From assembly GCA_016916535.1 (NCBI GenBank), contig CP070276.1, forward strand, positions 2,852,001 to 2,916,000: 64,000 nucleotides of DNA. The letters are read 5' to 3'. A model generated the notes under the pieces. That model was given only the letters and a program-made list of their open reading frames with translations, was not told the DNA's origin and made no database searches. Below, piece by piece: positions 16,622 to 25,691 of this stretch. Positions within the stretch are counted from its first letter, which is position 1; every line of letters starts with the position of its first letter. This DNA is from Dysgonomonadaceae bacterium zrk40 (GTDB taxonomy: Bacteria > Bacteroidota > Bacteroidia > Bacteroidales > Dysgonomonadaceae). Position numbers and translations under genes: made by a program.

Positions 16622-17406
16622 TATGCTACTTTGATAATGGTTTGCATGATTTCTTGGTGGATTTTTCCGTTGGTGGCGACCATCTCTCTACCAAAAAGAT
16701 AATTTCCTTCGTCGCTGAAATCGCTGCATCGGCCACCGGCACATTGCAGGATAAATGCTCCGGCTGCTACATCCCACGGGGAGAGGCCTGAATGGAAGTA
16801 TCCATCACTGACACCTGCCGCCACGTAACAGATCTCCAACGCGGCCGATCCCTTGATGCGAAAACTGCAGTGGAGAAATTGTTTCATCGCGTTAGCCAGA
16901 ATGATCTCCCCTTGTATATCGAGAGAGTAGGGGATCCCGAAGCCGATGTAGGCGTTGGTGAGAGACTCCTGACGGCTCACCTGCAGAGGAGACCCGTTCA
17001 GGGTGGCTTCACCCTCACCCGTTGCTACGAAGAGCTGATCGGCCACCGGATCGAACACCACACCCAAGAGGGTCTGCGATTCGCGTATGAGGGCGATGCT
17101 CACCGAATAGGGGCTGTCGCCGTGCACGTAGTTGGTGGTGCCATCCAGTGGGTCGATAATCCAGCTGTATTCCCTCTCCTCATAGTGAACGGTTTCTTCT
17201 TCCGTGAGGAAGGAGGCTTCGGGCAGGATGAAACTGAGTCCTTCCACCAGCCTTCTTTCCGCTTCCTTATCGATATAGGTGACATAGTTGCGGGTGCCTT
17301 TAAGCTCGATCTCCCCTCGCTGGAGGGATTTTTGTTCTGCTTTCAGGTAGGCACCGGTGGTTCGTGCCAGGGCTGATACCTCATCTGCAATTCTCTTTAT
17401 ATTCAT
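16621..17406 (-). CDS. Inositol monophosphatase family protein
   Basis: 261 aa from MNIKRIADEV; upstream in-frame ATGs at 17421 and 17445 extend a poor N-terminus. Metal-site motifs of the IMPase/FBPase superfamily are intact: FLTEEET (Glu69-71), WIIDPLDGTTN (Asp85, Asp88) and SPWDVAAGAFILQCAGG. It hydrolyses a phosphate monoester such as inositol phosphate or 3'-phosphoadenosine 5'-phosphate (the CysQ-like role cannot be excluded). It is coupled to the ZIP transporter gene by a one-base overlap. The functional link between them is not obvious. Confidence 0.9.
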   Translation of the reverse strand: MNIKRIADEVSALARTTGAYLKAEQKSLQRGEIELKGTRNYVTYIDKEAERRLVEGLSFILPEASFLTEEETVHYEEREYSWIIDPLDGTTNYVHGDSPYSVSIALIRESQTLLGVVFDPVADQLFVATGEGEATLNGSPLQVSRQESLTNAYIGFGIPYSLDIQGEIILANAMKQFLHCSFRIKGSAALEICYVAAGVSDGYFHSGLSPWDVAAGAFILQCAGGRCSDFSDEGNYLFGREMVATNGKIHQEIMQTIIKVA

Positions 17407-17449
17407 GTTGATATCTTTCATCTGCATTTTTTGAAATAAGTGCAATCAG

Positions 17450-19993
17450 CTACTTATTATTGAACATAGACTCCCACCATCGGTCATCCTCCTTGAGCCA
17501 TTTTGCAAACCAGGCGTAGATGGCATGGTTCCATGCAATCCGTTTTTGGTAATCATAAATGGCGTGGTTCTCGCCTTCCACCTGGATAAATTCCACCGGC
17601 TTGTTCAATAGCTTTAATGCGGTGTACATCTGGATGCTCTCACCGATGGGGACATTGGTGTCGGCGGTGCCGTGCAGCAACAGCAGCGGTGTATTGATCT
17701 TGTCGGCGTGGAATAGCGGGCTCTGCTCCACGTAGAGCTGTGGGTTGTTCCAGGGGTAACTGTCGGCGCTGGCACCGGCACTATAGGAGTAACCCCAATA
17801 GCCTTCACCCCAGTAGCTGGTGATGTTGCTGATCCCGGCGTGCGACACTGAGGCGGTGAAGAGGTCGGTTTGTGTGATCAGGTACTGTGTCATGAAGCCA
17901 CCGTAGGAGGCTCCGATGTTGCCGATCTTCGTGCCATCCACGAAGGGATGTGCTTCTGTAAATGCCTTCACGCCTTCAATGATCTCATCGGCTGTTTGCT
18001 TGCCCCAAGCGTTCACGTGGCGAGCCGAAAACTCCTGTCCGTAGCCGGTGGTTCCGCTGGGTTGCAGCGTGTAGACCACGTAATCCTGAGCGGCATAGAC
18101 ATGCAGTGGATAGGTGCTTTCAAAGATGCGATTCGTGGGACTGGTACCTCCGTAGTAGTAGACAATTAGCGGGTATTTTTTCTTCGGGTCGAAATGTGGT
18201 GGCAGGTAGTAACGTCCCTCGATCTGATCGCCGTAGGAGCTGGTGAAATGCCACTCCTTCACCTCTCCCAGTTGTATTTCGTTGAGCTGTTTGGCATAGG
18301 GATCGGCGATGAGGGTCGACTCGAGCGTCTTGAGATTCAGCAGGTAGCTCCTTGCCGAGTTGGAAGTACTGACACCGGTGTAAGTAGCCCAGGGAGCATT
18401 CTCTGCGATGTTGAATGAGCGGATCACCTCTTCCCTCAGTGGCAGCTTCTCAAAGTTCGCCTTACGGGGTTGATAACGATAGACATTCACACGGTCTCCC
18501 TCTTCCACGCGGTAGTAGATGTTGTTGTCTGTCTTGTTCCACTCCTGGGCACTGATGGTGGGATCGAATTCTTTGGTGACAGGGGTCACCTTTCTGCTTT
18601 TAAGATCCATGACAAACGACTGGGTATCATAGCTGTTGGCAATCTGTCCCGGTTTGATGTTCAGTCCGATGCTGTTGAACGCCTCAGGAGCACCATGAAT
18701 CAGCAACTGTTTTCCATCGGGAGAGAACTGTGCAGAGTAGGCATAACGTTCATCTTCCCAGATGGTATCGGTCGTCATAGTCTCAAGGTCCAATCGGTAG
18801 AGCGTGCTGATGCTAAATGGGCGTTGGGTGAGATCCTCATCAGATACCGAAAAAAGCAGATAGCGCATGTCGTTGCTCACATCATTGAGCGATGCAGTTT
18901 GTTTGCCGAAAGTAAGCTGCTGGGTGAGCCCCGTATCGAAGAAATAGCGATAGAGGAAATACCGGTCGCGGTAGTGCGACTGCCGGTCGTCGATGCCGAT
19001 TAGCCGTTTCAGTCCACCGGGGTTGCTGGGGGTGAGACTTTCCTTTGAAGAGTAGAAGAGCGATTGCTCATCTGGAGCAATGAAAAAATTTTCCTTGGGT
19101 AGCTTCTCCGCCTTAATCAGCGTCTCCATGGTAAGTGGATTAAGGGTATAGATGGCTCTGCCCTCCTCCGTATCGGCCACGAATGTGAGAAGGTCTGATT
19201 TTGGCATCCATCCCAGTTGCGGACGACTCATCGGCTCTGAGAAGATGATTCGTTGTTGCCGGCTGTCGTAAATCTGCGTTTGGGAACGGTTCTCCCCCCC
19301 CGGCAATGTCTCACGAAGGGACAAAAGAACGAACCGACCGCTGGGAGATATGGAAGAGCTGTTCACCCGTTTTCCCTCAAGGATATCCTTTATGTCGATT
19401 CGTCTGTGAATTTTATGGTTAAAACTGTAGTTCAGCAGCGAATCTTCCTCCTCTGGTTTCAAGTTGATCTTCACCGTGACATCATTGGGATCGTCTGATG
19501 TTGCCAGCAGTTTGATCACCACGTGGCTATTGTTTATGAAGCCGTTCAGCGTAGCATCAGCCGCCCCGGCAAGATGTAGGCTGTCATTCCTGTTCTGCTT
19601 GGTAGCAATTTTCACGTTATCTATCCAGATTTCCAGCGGGTTGGTAGAGGTGACTGTGAGCTTGCCCTTCCCGTAACGGTCGGCTGACAGGAAGAAGGAG
19701 ACCAGCTGAAAGGCTTTGCCCTCTTTTGGTTTCGGCAGGGTGAAGAACCCAGCTGTGTTGGGTTGCAGCTTGCCGGTATACTTCTCCGGTGCGGGGAAAT
19801 TGATGATTGTGGAGAGCAGCAGCTCATCCGAATAAGGTTTGTCACTGAGGTTAACACTGTCAAGCAATACCGGTATTTGTACTTTTACCGGTCCGAAGGT
19901 GGAAACTTCTGTCGGGGTGAAGGTGCTTTGTGCCAGGACCGTCACGCCAAGCAAGAGCAGGATTGGGAGAATGGTGGAGAATTGTTTGTTCAT
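17450..19993 (-). CDS. S9-family (prolyl oligopeptidase-type) secreted peptidase
   Basis: 847 aa from MNKQFSTILP with a signal peptide ending near VLAQ; the in-frame ATG at 20008 is less likely. Residues about 200-560 form a beta-propeller with WD/PD40-like blades, and the C-terminal 250 residues an alpha/beta-hydrolase. The catalytic triad is visible: GASYGG (Ser696), HGTADTNVP (Asp778) and GENHAIY (His810). This fits periplasmic peptidases releasing dipeptides or acylated residues in proteolytic Bacteroidales. The gene begins about 18 bp after the ispE stop, so it can be read from the ispE promoter. Confidence 0.9.
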   Translation of the reverse strand: MNKQFSTILPILLLLGVTVLAQSTFTPTEVSTFGPVKVQIPVLLDSVNLSDKPYSDELLLSTIINFPAPEKYTGKLQPNTAGFFTLPKPKEGKAFQLVSFFLSADRYGKGKLTVTSTNPLEIWIDNVKIATKQNRNDSLHLAGAADATLNGFINNSHVVIKLLATSDDPNDVTVKINLKPEEEDSLLNYSFNHKIHRRIDIKDILEGKRVNSSSISPSGRFVLLSLRETLPGGENRSQTQIYDSRQQRIIFSEPMSRPQLGWMPKSDLLTFVADTEEGRAIYTLNPLTMETLIKAEKLPKENFFIAPDEQSLFYSSKESLTPSNPGGLKRLIGIDDRQSHYRDRYFLYRYFFDTGLTQQLTFGKQTASLNDVSNDMRYLLFSVSDEDLTQRPFSISTLYRLDLETMTTDTIWEDERYAYSAQFSPDGKQLLIHGAPEAFNSIGLNIKPGQIANSYDTQSFVMDLKSRKVTPVTKEFDPTISAQEWNKTDNNIYYRVEEGDRVNVYRYQPRKANFEKLPLREEVIRSFNIAENAPWATYTGVSTSNSARSYLLNLKTLESTLIADPYAKQLNEIQLGEVKEWHFTSSYGDQIEGRYYLPPHFDPKKKYPLIVYYYGGTSPTNRIFESTYPLHVYAAQDYVVYTLQPSGTTGYGQEFSARHVNAWGKQTADEIIEGVKAFTEAHPFVDGTKIGNIGASYGGFMTQYLITQTDLFTASVSHAGISNITSYWGEGYWGYSYSAGASADSYPWNNPQLYVEQSPLFHADKINTPLLLLHGTADTNVPIGESIQMYTALKLLNKPVEFIQVEGENHAIYDYQKRIAWNHAIYAWFAKWLKEDDRWWESMFNNK

Positions 19994-20011
19994 ATAGTCA
20001 GTTTTCAATTT

Positions 20012-20857
20012 TCAGTTATCAACATATGATCCGCTTACCCATACAAAATATTTGTTAAAGTGCCCCTTCAGATCGAGTGGAGCTTCAAATAGGCCATAAA
20101 CGGCAGAGCCCGAGCCACTCATGGAGGCATAAAGTGCTCCCGTCTCATAAAGTTTCTTCTTGATCTGAGCGATTTCGGGATGTTTTTTGAAAACCGGCAC
20201 TTCGAAATCGTTTCTCAGTTGTTCCTTCCATTCGCTTACCGGCAGGGTGATAATCTCCCTAAGCGACAGCTCGGGTTGCCGTGGAGTGATCATTGCATAA
20301 GCCTCTGCGGTGGAGACTCCGATATCGGGTTTAACCAGTACCAGTGTAAGATGGCTCAGATCCAGATCAACCGACTCCATTAAATCACCGACACCCGTGG
20401 CCAGGGCAGGTCTGTTCCGGATGAAAAAGGGACAGTCTGCTCCTAGACGGGCGGCATAAGATGTCAACTCTGTGTCATTGTAACCCAGTTTAAAAGTTTC
20501 GTTAAGCAACTGGAGCATGAAGGCTCCGTCGGAAGAGCCACCCCCCAGTCCCGCGCCAAAGGGGATTTTTTTGAGTAGATGAATCTCAATGAATGGTATT
20601 TTTTTCTCCGATGCGATCAGTTTCCAAGCCTTGACCACCAGATTCTCTTCCTCTTTCCCTTGAATAGGGATGCCGGTTTGAAAGAGTTGATACCCGTTTC
20701 CCCAGTTCGGCGCTTTGTCTTCATTTTTTTTAATAATCTCCAGGGCGTCTTTCAATACGATTGGATAGAAGACTGTTTCCAGATTGTGGAAGCCATCCTC
20801 CCTTCGTGCGATGACATGCAACCCTAGGTTGATCTTTGCGTTGGGAAATCGAATCAT
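20012..20857 (-). CDS. ispE: 4-diphosphocytidyl-2-C-methyl-D-erythritol kinase
   Basis: 281 aa. A GHMP kinase of the MEP isoprenoid pathway, phosphorylating the 2-hydroxyl of CDP-methylerythritol. Visible motifs are PNAKINLGLHV (5-15), PFGAGLGGGSSDGAF (the ATP-binding glycine loop), LGADCPFF and SMSGSGSAVYGLF near the C-terminus. Length and start are normal for IspE. A TATCTTTG box lies 17 bp upstream of the ATG, and the S9 peptidase gene follows closely. Confidence 0.95.
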   Translation of the reverse strand: MIRFPNAKINLGLHVIARREDGFHNLETVFYPIVLKDALEIIKKNEDKAPNWGNGYQLFQTGIPIQGKEEENLVVKAWKLIASEKKIPFIEIHLLKKIPFGAGLGGGSSDGAFMLQLLNETFKLGYNDTELTSYAARLGADCPFFIRNRPALATGVGDLMESVDLDLSHLTLVLVKPDIGVSTAEAYAMITPRQPELSLREIITLPVSEWKEQLRNDFEVPVFKKHPEIAQIKKKLYETGALYASMSGSGSAVYGLFEAPLDLKGHFNKYFVWVSGSYVDN

Positions 20858-20873
20858 AGAGAATTCTTTTGTG

Positions 20874-20881
20874 CAAAGATA
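20874..20881 (-). promoter_or_regulatory. Putative -7 box of the ispE transcript
   Basis: TATCTTTG on the minus strand, a common form of TAnnTTTG, 17 bp before the ATG. No convincing TTTG at -33. Confidence 0.45.
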
Positions 20882-20968
20882 AAGAAAATTCAGAAAGAGC
20901 TATAAAACTGTCATCTGTTCTACAGGATGCTTGTCTATAATTTTGAGATTTAAAGGCTGGTTGTACTG

Positions 20969-23122
20969 CTACAGTTCGAAGGCGGCCCGCACGCCGATCT
21001 CCTCAAATCGGATTTTATGTAGGGCAACAAACAACCCTGCGTTGAAGAAACGGTTGCCAATGCCATACCCCAGTTCACTATATGACTTGATCTGAGGTGT
21101 ATGAAGCTGACTCAGGTAGAGTCGTTCTTTGTCCGCAAAATCGGAGATGAACGGGATGTTTTTAAGGATCAGAAAAGGTGATTCCAACATGATATGACCC
21201 TGCAGGTAAGAGTCGGATGCATTGTAGAGACTTCTGCTCAGTAGGTTGAAGTTGCCTCCCAATCCGTCATCCCAGTTCTCTGGAAAATTGTTTTTGGAGA
21301 AATAAACAAAATCAGCAAAGTATTCCGTCTCCTGGTTGATAAACTTCCCGGAACCGATGTGATACTGAAAGGAGTGCATCAATCCGAAGTCAATCTTTTG
21401 GCTGATGTCCAGTTCAATGCGGTTGTATTGCGAGGTGCTACCCAGTACATCCAAAATGCTTCGTGAAAACTCTACCTTAAAGGTTGGATAATCGGAGCGG
21501 GCATAAATCTTCTGCCGTCCTTCAAATCGATAATATTGTTCGGGTGTCCAGCTGACTCTTATAAAAGGGGCAAAGGAGCGCTTTGTGCCGAAGAGGTGAC
21601 CGATGGGGTCACCGTTGAGCGTCTGCGAACGAAGCATCGTTACGTAGTTTTTACTTCTGCGGATATGGTAATCTACTCCTGTTTGGAGCAGCAGACCGTT
21701 GGTGGCTTCGAAGGTGTTGAAGAGTTTGAAATAATAGTCTTTGTAGTAATTGAGTGAAATGTCATCGAAAGAGATTCCCTGATTTTTCAGTTTATCCCTT
21801 ATCTGATCGACGAAAAGAGAACTGTAGGAGGGATTGCCAATTCCGAGGGAGAAGGTGGCACTACCCAGACGCAATGGTTCGTAATTAAAGGTGGTGGTTA
21901 GGTCAGTGAAAAACTCCTTGCGACGAAACATGTAACCTGCATATGCATTGACCTTGATGTTGCGGCTACGTTTCAGATCGGCCAGGAATGAGAACTTCTG
22001 TCGGTAGGTGATCCCGTCTCGTGAGCTGTATCCGAGCATCAGCGGGTTGAGTAACCCTGAATATCCGAAGCGTGTCGATTTGTAGTGGTAGCTGGAGTTA
22101 ACAACCATCCGTTGCGCCATCTGTTGTGCCATTCGGTTGTTACCCAGTGAATCGTTGTTTTTATTCAGATTATCACGGGTGTTTTGCTGCCGACGATAAC
22201 GATCAATCACATCAACCTCTCTTGCCTGAAGAGGGATGGGACGAATCTTCTCCCAGAAAAGTGAATCGCTGCGAAGTGGTACTGAATCCAGTCGCACCTT
22301 ATAGGAGTTGCTGATGTTCAGTGATCGTTTGAGTTGCTTGAATTGTCGTAATTCGATTTCCTTGTAGTTGATGCTGGCAAGATGCCTGCCGGCAAGCACA
22401 TTCCCCAGGTAAGCCGCCGTCTGATAAATGGTGATTGTCACCGGTAAATAGTTGGTTACCCACTCATCACCCATTGTCATTTCGAAAGAGAAATCGGAAA
22501 AAATATCCAGTCCTTCTCCCCTGAAAAATATCACTCTCCAGGTGCCTTTCTCCACGATAAAGGATCCTTTCAGCAGTTTCGGGTTATCGTATATGGGGGC
22601 AAAATGGATATTGTAATACTCTTTTTCGTTGGATGTGAATGATTGATATAAAGTGTATCGGTAATATTTAGCCGTGCTGAACCGGATGGGCATAAAGAAA
22701 CTTTCGTCGTTGGTGGTTTCTCCATAAATGTTGATGTTAAGCAGTTCAAAGGGGATAAGGTTAATGTCTTTTTTCTTTGTCAACGTGCCAGTTACATGAC
22801 GGATGTCCTGCACAAATGTGTTCGGATATTCGTACCGCAGATCACTGATGGTTTCAATTACTGCATCGTCATTGTTGGGGTCGTGTAATACAAAGTTGGG
22901 AATCAGGCTCGTATATTTGTAGAGGAAATTCTTCCGAATTGTTTCCACATATGAGCGCACATATACCTCAGCTGTGTAGGTTTCTACCAGCTCGTTGTAT
23001 TTTTCAGCAGCACTCATTGCCCTGTTCAAAATCGTATCTGTAGGCAGATCAGATCTGAATGCGTAGCAGTTTACAGTAGCAATGAACGGGAACAATATCA
23101 CTATGAGGATAGCTCTCTTCAT
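20969..23122 (-). CDS. DUF5686 family outer-membrane protein
   Basis: 717 aa with a signal peptide (MKRAILIVILFPFIATVNCYA). Residues 35-110 are helical (MSAAEKYNELVETYTAEVYV), then a beta-rich region, and the C-terminal ~350 residues alternate strands typical of an Omp85-like barrel, ending with FEEIGVRAAFEL. This organisation matches DUF5686, a Bacteroidetes family whose relatives often also have an N-terminal CarboxypepD_reg-like domain; that domain is absent here. Function is unknown; barrel assembly, surface transport or gliding-related secretion have been considered for relatives. Monocistronic. Confidence 0.82.
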   Translation of the reverse strand: MKRAILIVILFPFIATVNCYAFRSDLPTDTILNRAMSAAEKYNELVETYTAEVYVRSYVETIRKNFLYKYTSLIPNFVLHDPNNDDAVIETISDLRYEYPNTFVQDIRHVTGTLTKKKDINLIPFELLNINIYGETTNDESFFMPIRFSTAKYYRYTLYQSFTSNEKEYYNIHFAPIYDNPKLLKGSFIVEKGTWRVIFFRGEGLDIFSDFSFEMTMGDEWVTNYLPVTITIYQTAAYLGNVLAGRHLASINYKEIELRQFKQLKRSLNISNSYKVRLDSVPLRSDSLFWEKIRPIPLQAREVDVIDRYRRQQNTRDNLNKNNDSLGNNRMAQQMAQRMVVNSSYHYKSTRFGYSGLLNPLMLGYSSRDGITYRQKFSFLADLKRSRNIKVNAYAGYMFRRKEFFTDLTTTFNYEPLRLGSATFSLGIGNPSYSSLFVDQIRDKLKNQGISFDDISLNYYKDYYFKLFNTFEATNGLLLQTGVDYHIRRSKNYVTMLRSQTLNGDPIGHLFGTKRSFAPFIRVSWTPEQYYRFEGRQKIYARSDYPTFKVEFSRSILDVLGSTSQYNRIELDISQKIDFGLMHSFQYHIGSGKFINQETEYFADFVYFSKNNFPENWDDGLGGNFNLLSRSLYNASDSYLQGHIMLESPFLILKNIPFISDFADKERLYLSQLHTPQIKSYSELGYGIGNRFFNAGLFVALHKIRFEEIGVRAAFEL

Positions 23123-23130
23123 TCAGATTG

Positions 23131-23138
23131 CAAACATA
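23131..23138 (-). promoter_or_regulatory. Putative -7 box of the DUF5686 gene
   Basis: TATGTTTG on the minus strand fits TAnnTTTG, but it ends only 8 bp before the ATG at 23122. The transcript would therefore be almost leaderless. No -33 partner is clear. Confidence 0.35.
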
Positions 23139-23247
23139 CATTATTTTTTTTTCTCCGAAACATAAACCGGTGTTGAGGTCAAAATTTAACAATATTTCCT
23201 GCGAAGGATTATTTGTTGAAGGGTACAATCATAAAAAACTTAACTAT

Positions 23248-23282
23248 TTTGGAACATTCAGTAAATAAAATCCGTATATTTG
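23248..23282 (+). promoter_or_regulatory. Promoter of the Crp/Fnr regulator gene
   Basis: TTTG (23248-23251) and TATATTTG (23275-23282), 23 bp apart. The start of transcription would fall near 23289, inside the palindrome that begins at the last base of the -7 box. Confidence 0.6.
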
Positions 23283-23308
23283 TGTTCTAGAACATAGTTC
23301 TATAACAC
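23282..23308 (+). promoter_or_regulatory. 27-bp near-perfect palindrome at the Crp/Fnr gene start (operator or leader hairpin)
   Basis: Two 12-nt arms, GTGTTCTAGAAC (23282-23293) and GTTCTATAACAC (23297-23308), are reverse complements with one mismatch around a 3-nt centre ATA. The first arm holds a smaller perfect palindrome, TGTTCTAGAACA. It overlaps the predicted transcription start and ends just before the start codons (GTG 23317, ATG 23332). A Crp/Fnr dimer bound here would block its own promoter; as RNA it would form a 12-bp hairpin at the 5' end. Confidence 0.6.
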
Positions 23309-23331
23309 TGGCACCCGTGAAGATAAAAGAA

Positions 23332-24012
23332 ATGAAGGATATTTCCTCGTCGTTGTCTGGTATATGGAGAATGTTAAGCGTGACTGAGCGTGATCAGTTA
23401 CGCAGCAATGCCCGTATTGTTCAGTTCAAAAAAAATGAACTGATTTATCTGGAAGAGGAGAGTCCGAGAGATCTGATGATACTCTTTAAAGGAAAGGTGA
23501 AGATTTTTAAAAGTGGCGTAGGAGGCAGAAGCCAGATCATTCGTATCATACGACCCATTCAGTATTTTGGTTATCGTGCTTATTTTGCAAAGGAATCATA
23601 CGTCACCGCTGCATCTGCTTTTGAAGCTTGCACCGTATGTATGGTTCCGATGGAACTAATTGAACAGTTCCTGCGCAACAACGGTGAGTTGGCTCTCCAT
23701 TTTATTCAGATGTTGTCTATAGATCTTGGAATCGCTGATCAGCGGGTTGTGAATTTAACCCAGAAGCATGTACGGGGACGACTTGCAGAATCACTTCTTT
23801 TCCTGAAGGAAACATATGGTATAGAGGAAGATGGTGCTACCATTAACATCTATCTGGCCCGGGAGGATTTGGCCAATCTCTCCAACATGACTACCTCCAA
23901 TGCGATTCGAACTCTCTCCAATTTTGTGAATGAAAGGATTATAAGTATTGATGGCAGGAAAATAAAGATCATTGACGAAGAGAGATTACACAAAATCAGC
24001 AGAATTGGTTAA
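23332..24012 (+). CDS. Crp/Fnr-family transcriptional regulator
   Basis: 226 aa from ATG 23332 (MKDISSSLSG); a GTG at 23317 could add five residues. Residues 15-130 form a cyclic-nucleotide-binding-like beta roll (FKKNELIYLEEESPRDLMIL, then LFKGKVKIFKSG), followed by a long dimerisation helix and a Crp-type winged helix (REDLANLSNMTTSNAIRTL, recognition helix). The N-terminus lacks the cysteine cluster of FNR, so oxygen sensing by an Fe-S cluster is unlikely; the ligand is unknown. The strong palindrome at the start suggests autoregulation. A GH3-like gene with its own -7 box follows. Confidence 0.9.
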   Translation: MKDISSSLSGIWRMLSVTERDQLRSNARIVQFKKNELIYLEEESPRDLMILFKGKVKIFKSGVGGRSQIIRIIRPIQYFGYRAYFAKESYVTAASAFEACTVCMVPMELIEQFLRNNGELALHFIQMLSIDLGIADQRVVNLTQKHVRGRLAESLLFLKETYGIEEDGATINIYLAREDLANLSNMTTSNAIRTLSNFVNERIISIDGRKIKIIDEERLHKISRIG

Positions 24013-24068
24013 TCTGCTTAATTTTCTTAAAGTTTATCCTGCACTGTACCTTATTGGTGACAAGTTAT

Positions 24069-24076
24069 TACCTTTG
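24069..24076 (+). promoter_or_regulatory. -7 box upstream of the GH3-like gene
   Basis: TACCTTTG fits TAnnTTTG. Its predicted start near 24083 lies downstream of the longest in-frame start (24054), so translation from this promoter must begin at ATG 24099. Confidence 0.5.
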
Positions 24077-24098
24077 TGACCCAATTGACTATGAAAGA

Positions 24099-25610
24099 AT
24101 GATTCAAAAAATAGCCCGATCAATCATCGCCTCCTATTACAAACCGGTGAAGGAATTTGTGAATGATCCACACGGCACACAGCAACGCATGTTCAATTAT
24201 TTGTTGGAGCATGGTCGTAGAACGCAATACGGAATAAACCATCATTTCGAACAAGTGAGCAGTGAAGAGACTTTTCGCTCGCTTGTTCCTGTCGCAACCT
24301 ATGAGTATCTGCGTCCATACCTGGATCGCATCATCGTGGATAAAGAAAAAGATGTACTGTGGGATACACCGGTGAAGTGGTTTGCAATGTCGTCAGGCAC
24401 CACTGAGGATAAAAGCAAATATATCCCAGTAACCTATGAATCGTTAAAAAAAGGCAACTACCGGGCAGGCTACCACATGTTAGGTATTTATGCACATCAT
24501 CATCCCGACACCTCTTTTGTACTGGGTAAATCACTGGTACTGGGCGGAAGTCAACAAATAAACCGTATTGGTGATGGAATCTATACCGGTGACATTTCAG
24601 CTATTCTGATGAAAAATCTCCCTAGACCTGCCAAACGGCGCAGAACACCAGAGGAGATTGCGTTGCTGCCCGACTGGGAAGAAAAATTGCAGAAACTGAC
24701 CGATTTCGCTTTGGGTGCTGATATCCGTTCATTCGTAGGAGTACCTTCCTGGATGCTGGTGTTGTTGAAAAAGATAGTAGCCGACAGTGGTCGTTCCATC
24801 CCTGATGTTTGGCCTAATCTGGAGGTGTTTTTTCACGGGGGAGTAAGTTTTATCCCCTACCAGGAACAATTTGAAAAACTCATTCCTTCGGCACGGATGC
24901 GTTACTGGGAGACCTACAACGCATCTGAAGGTTTCTTTGGGGTGCAATACACTCCTGATTCGAAGGATATGTTGTTGTTACTCGACAATGAGGTTTATTA
25001 TGAGTTTATTCCCGCAGGTGAATGGGAGAAAGAACATCCTGAAACGGTACCGTTGAGTGGCGTTCAAACTGGGAAGCAATACGCCATGGTAATCTCCACC
25101 AGTGGTGGGCTGTGGCGTTATAAAATTGGAGATACCATTGAGTTTACCTCTACCAATCCCTATCTCTTCAGGTTGACCGGCCGTACAAAACAGTTCATCA
25201 ATGCTTTCGGTGAAGAGTTGATAGTAGACAACGCTGACAGGGCACTTGATGAGGCATGTCGTTTTACCGGTGCCAAGATCACAGAGTACACTGCTGCACC
25301 TATCTTTTTCGGGGACAAGAACAATGGTGCGCATGAATGGTTGATTGAGTTTGAGACACCACCGACCAGCCTGCAACTTTTCACAGAGAAGTTTGATGAA
25401 TGTCTGATGAAGCTCAACTCTGACTACGAGGCAAAGCGTTCCTACAATCTCTCGCTTAATCTTCCTGTGGTAAAAGTCCTGGAAAAAGGAGCGTTCTATG
25501 AATGGATGAAACAAAGAGAGAAAGCAGGTGGACAAAATAAAGTGCCGAAACTTTCAAACGACCGCAGACATGTTGATAGCATTCTCCTTTTCACAGCAAC
25601 GAAATCCTAA
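24099..25610 (+). CDS. GH3 auxin-responsive-promoter family acyl-adenylating enzyme
   Basis: 503 aa from MIQKIARSII; the start was chosen because the -7 box at 24069-24076 lies inside the longer frame. The ANL-type ATP motif SSGTTEDKSKYIPVT and the LTGRTKQFINAFGEELIVDNAD block near the hinge match the GH3 family, known from plants as acyl-acid amido synthetases that join amino acids to jasmonate or auxin. Bacteroidetes homologues are frequent but their substrates are unknown. The protein is cytoplasmic. It follows the Crp/Fnr gene by 86 bp and could be partly co-transcribed with it. Confidence 0.85.
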   Translation: MIQKIARSIIASYYKPVKEFVNDPHGTQQRMFNYLLEHGRRTQYGINHHFEQVSSEETFRSLVPVATYEYLRPYLDRIIVDKEKDVLWDTPVKWFAMSSGTTEDKSKYIPVTYESLKKGNYRAGYHMLGIYAHHHPDTSFVLGKSLVLGGSQQINRIGDGIYTGDISAILMKNLPRPAKRRRTPEEIALLPDWEEKLQKLTDFALGADIRSFVGVPSWMLVLLKKIVADSGRSIPDVWPNLEVFFHGGVSFIPYQEQFEKLIPSARMRYWETYNASEGFFGVQYTPDSKDMLLLLDNEVYYEFIPAGEWEKEHPETVPLSGVQTGKQYAMVISTSGGLWRYKIGDTIEFTSTNPYLFRLTGRTKQFINAFGEELIVDNADRALDEACRFTGAKITEYTAAPIFFGDKNNGAHEWLIEFETPPTSLQLFTEKFDECLMKLNSDYEAKRSYNLSLNLPVVKVLEKGAFYEWMKQREKAGGQNKVPKLSNDRRHVDSILLFTATKS

Positions 25611-25658
25611 AATTGAATAAAATAGCGATTCCCTTTTCGGTAAATAAGAAAGAATGCG

Positions 25659-25666
25659 TAAATTTG
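25659..25666 (+). promoter_or_regulatory. Promoter (-7 box) of the bamD-rpoZ cluster
   Basis: TAAATTTG fits TAnnTTTG. An imperfect -33 (TTCG at 25636-25639) has the right 19-bp spacing. The ATG of bamD is 26 bp downstream. Confidence 0.45.
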
Positions 25667-25691
25667 CACGCAAAACCCGACTTGAAACAAG

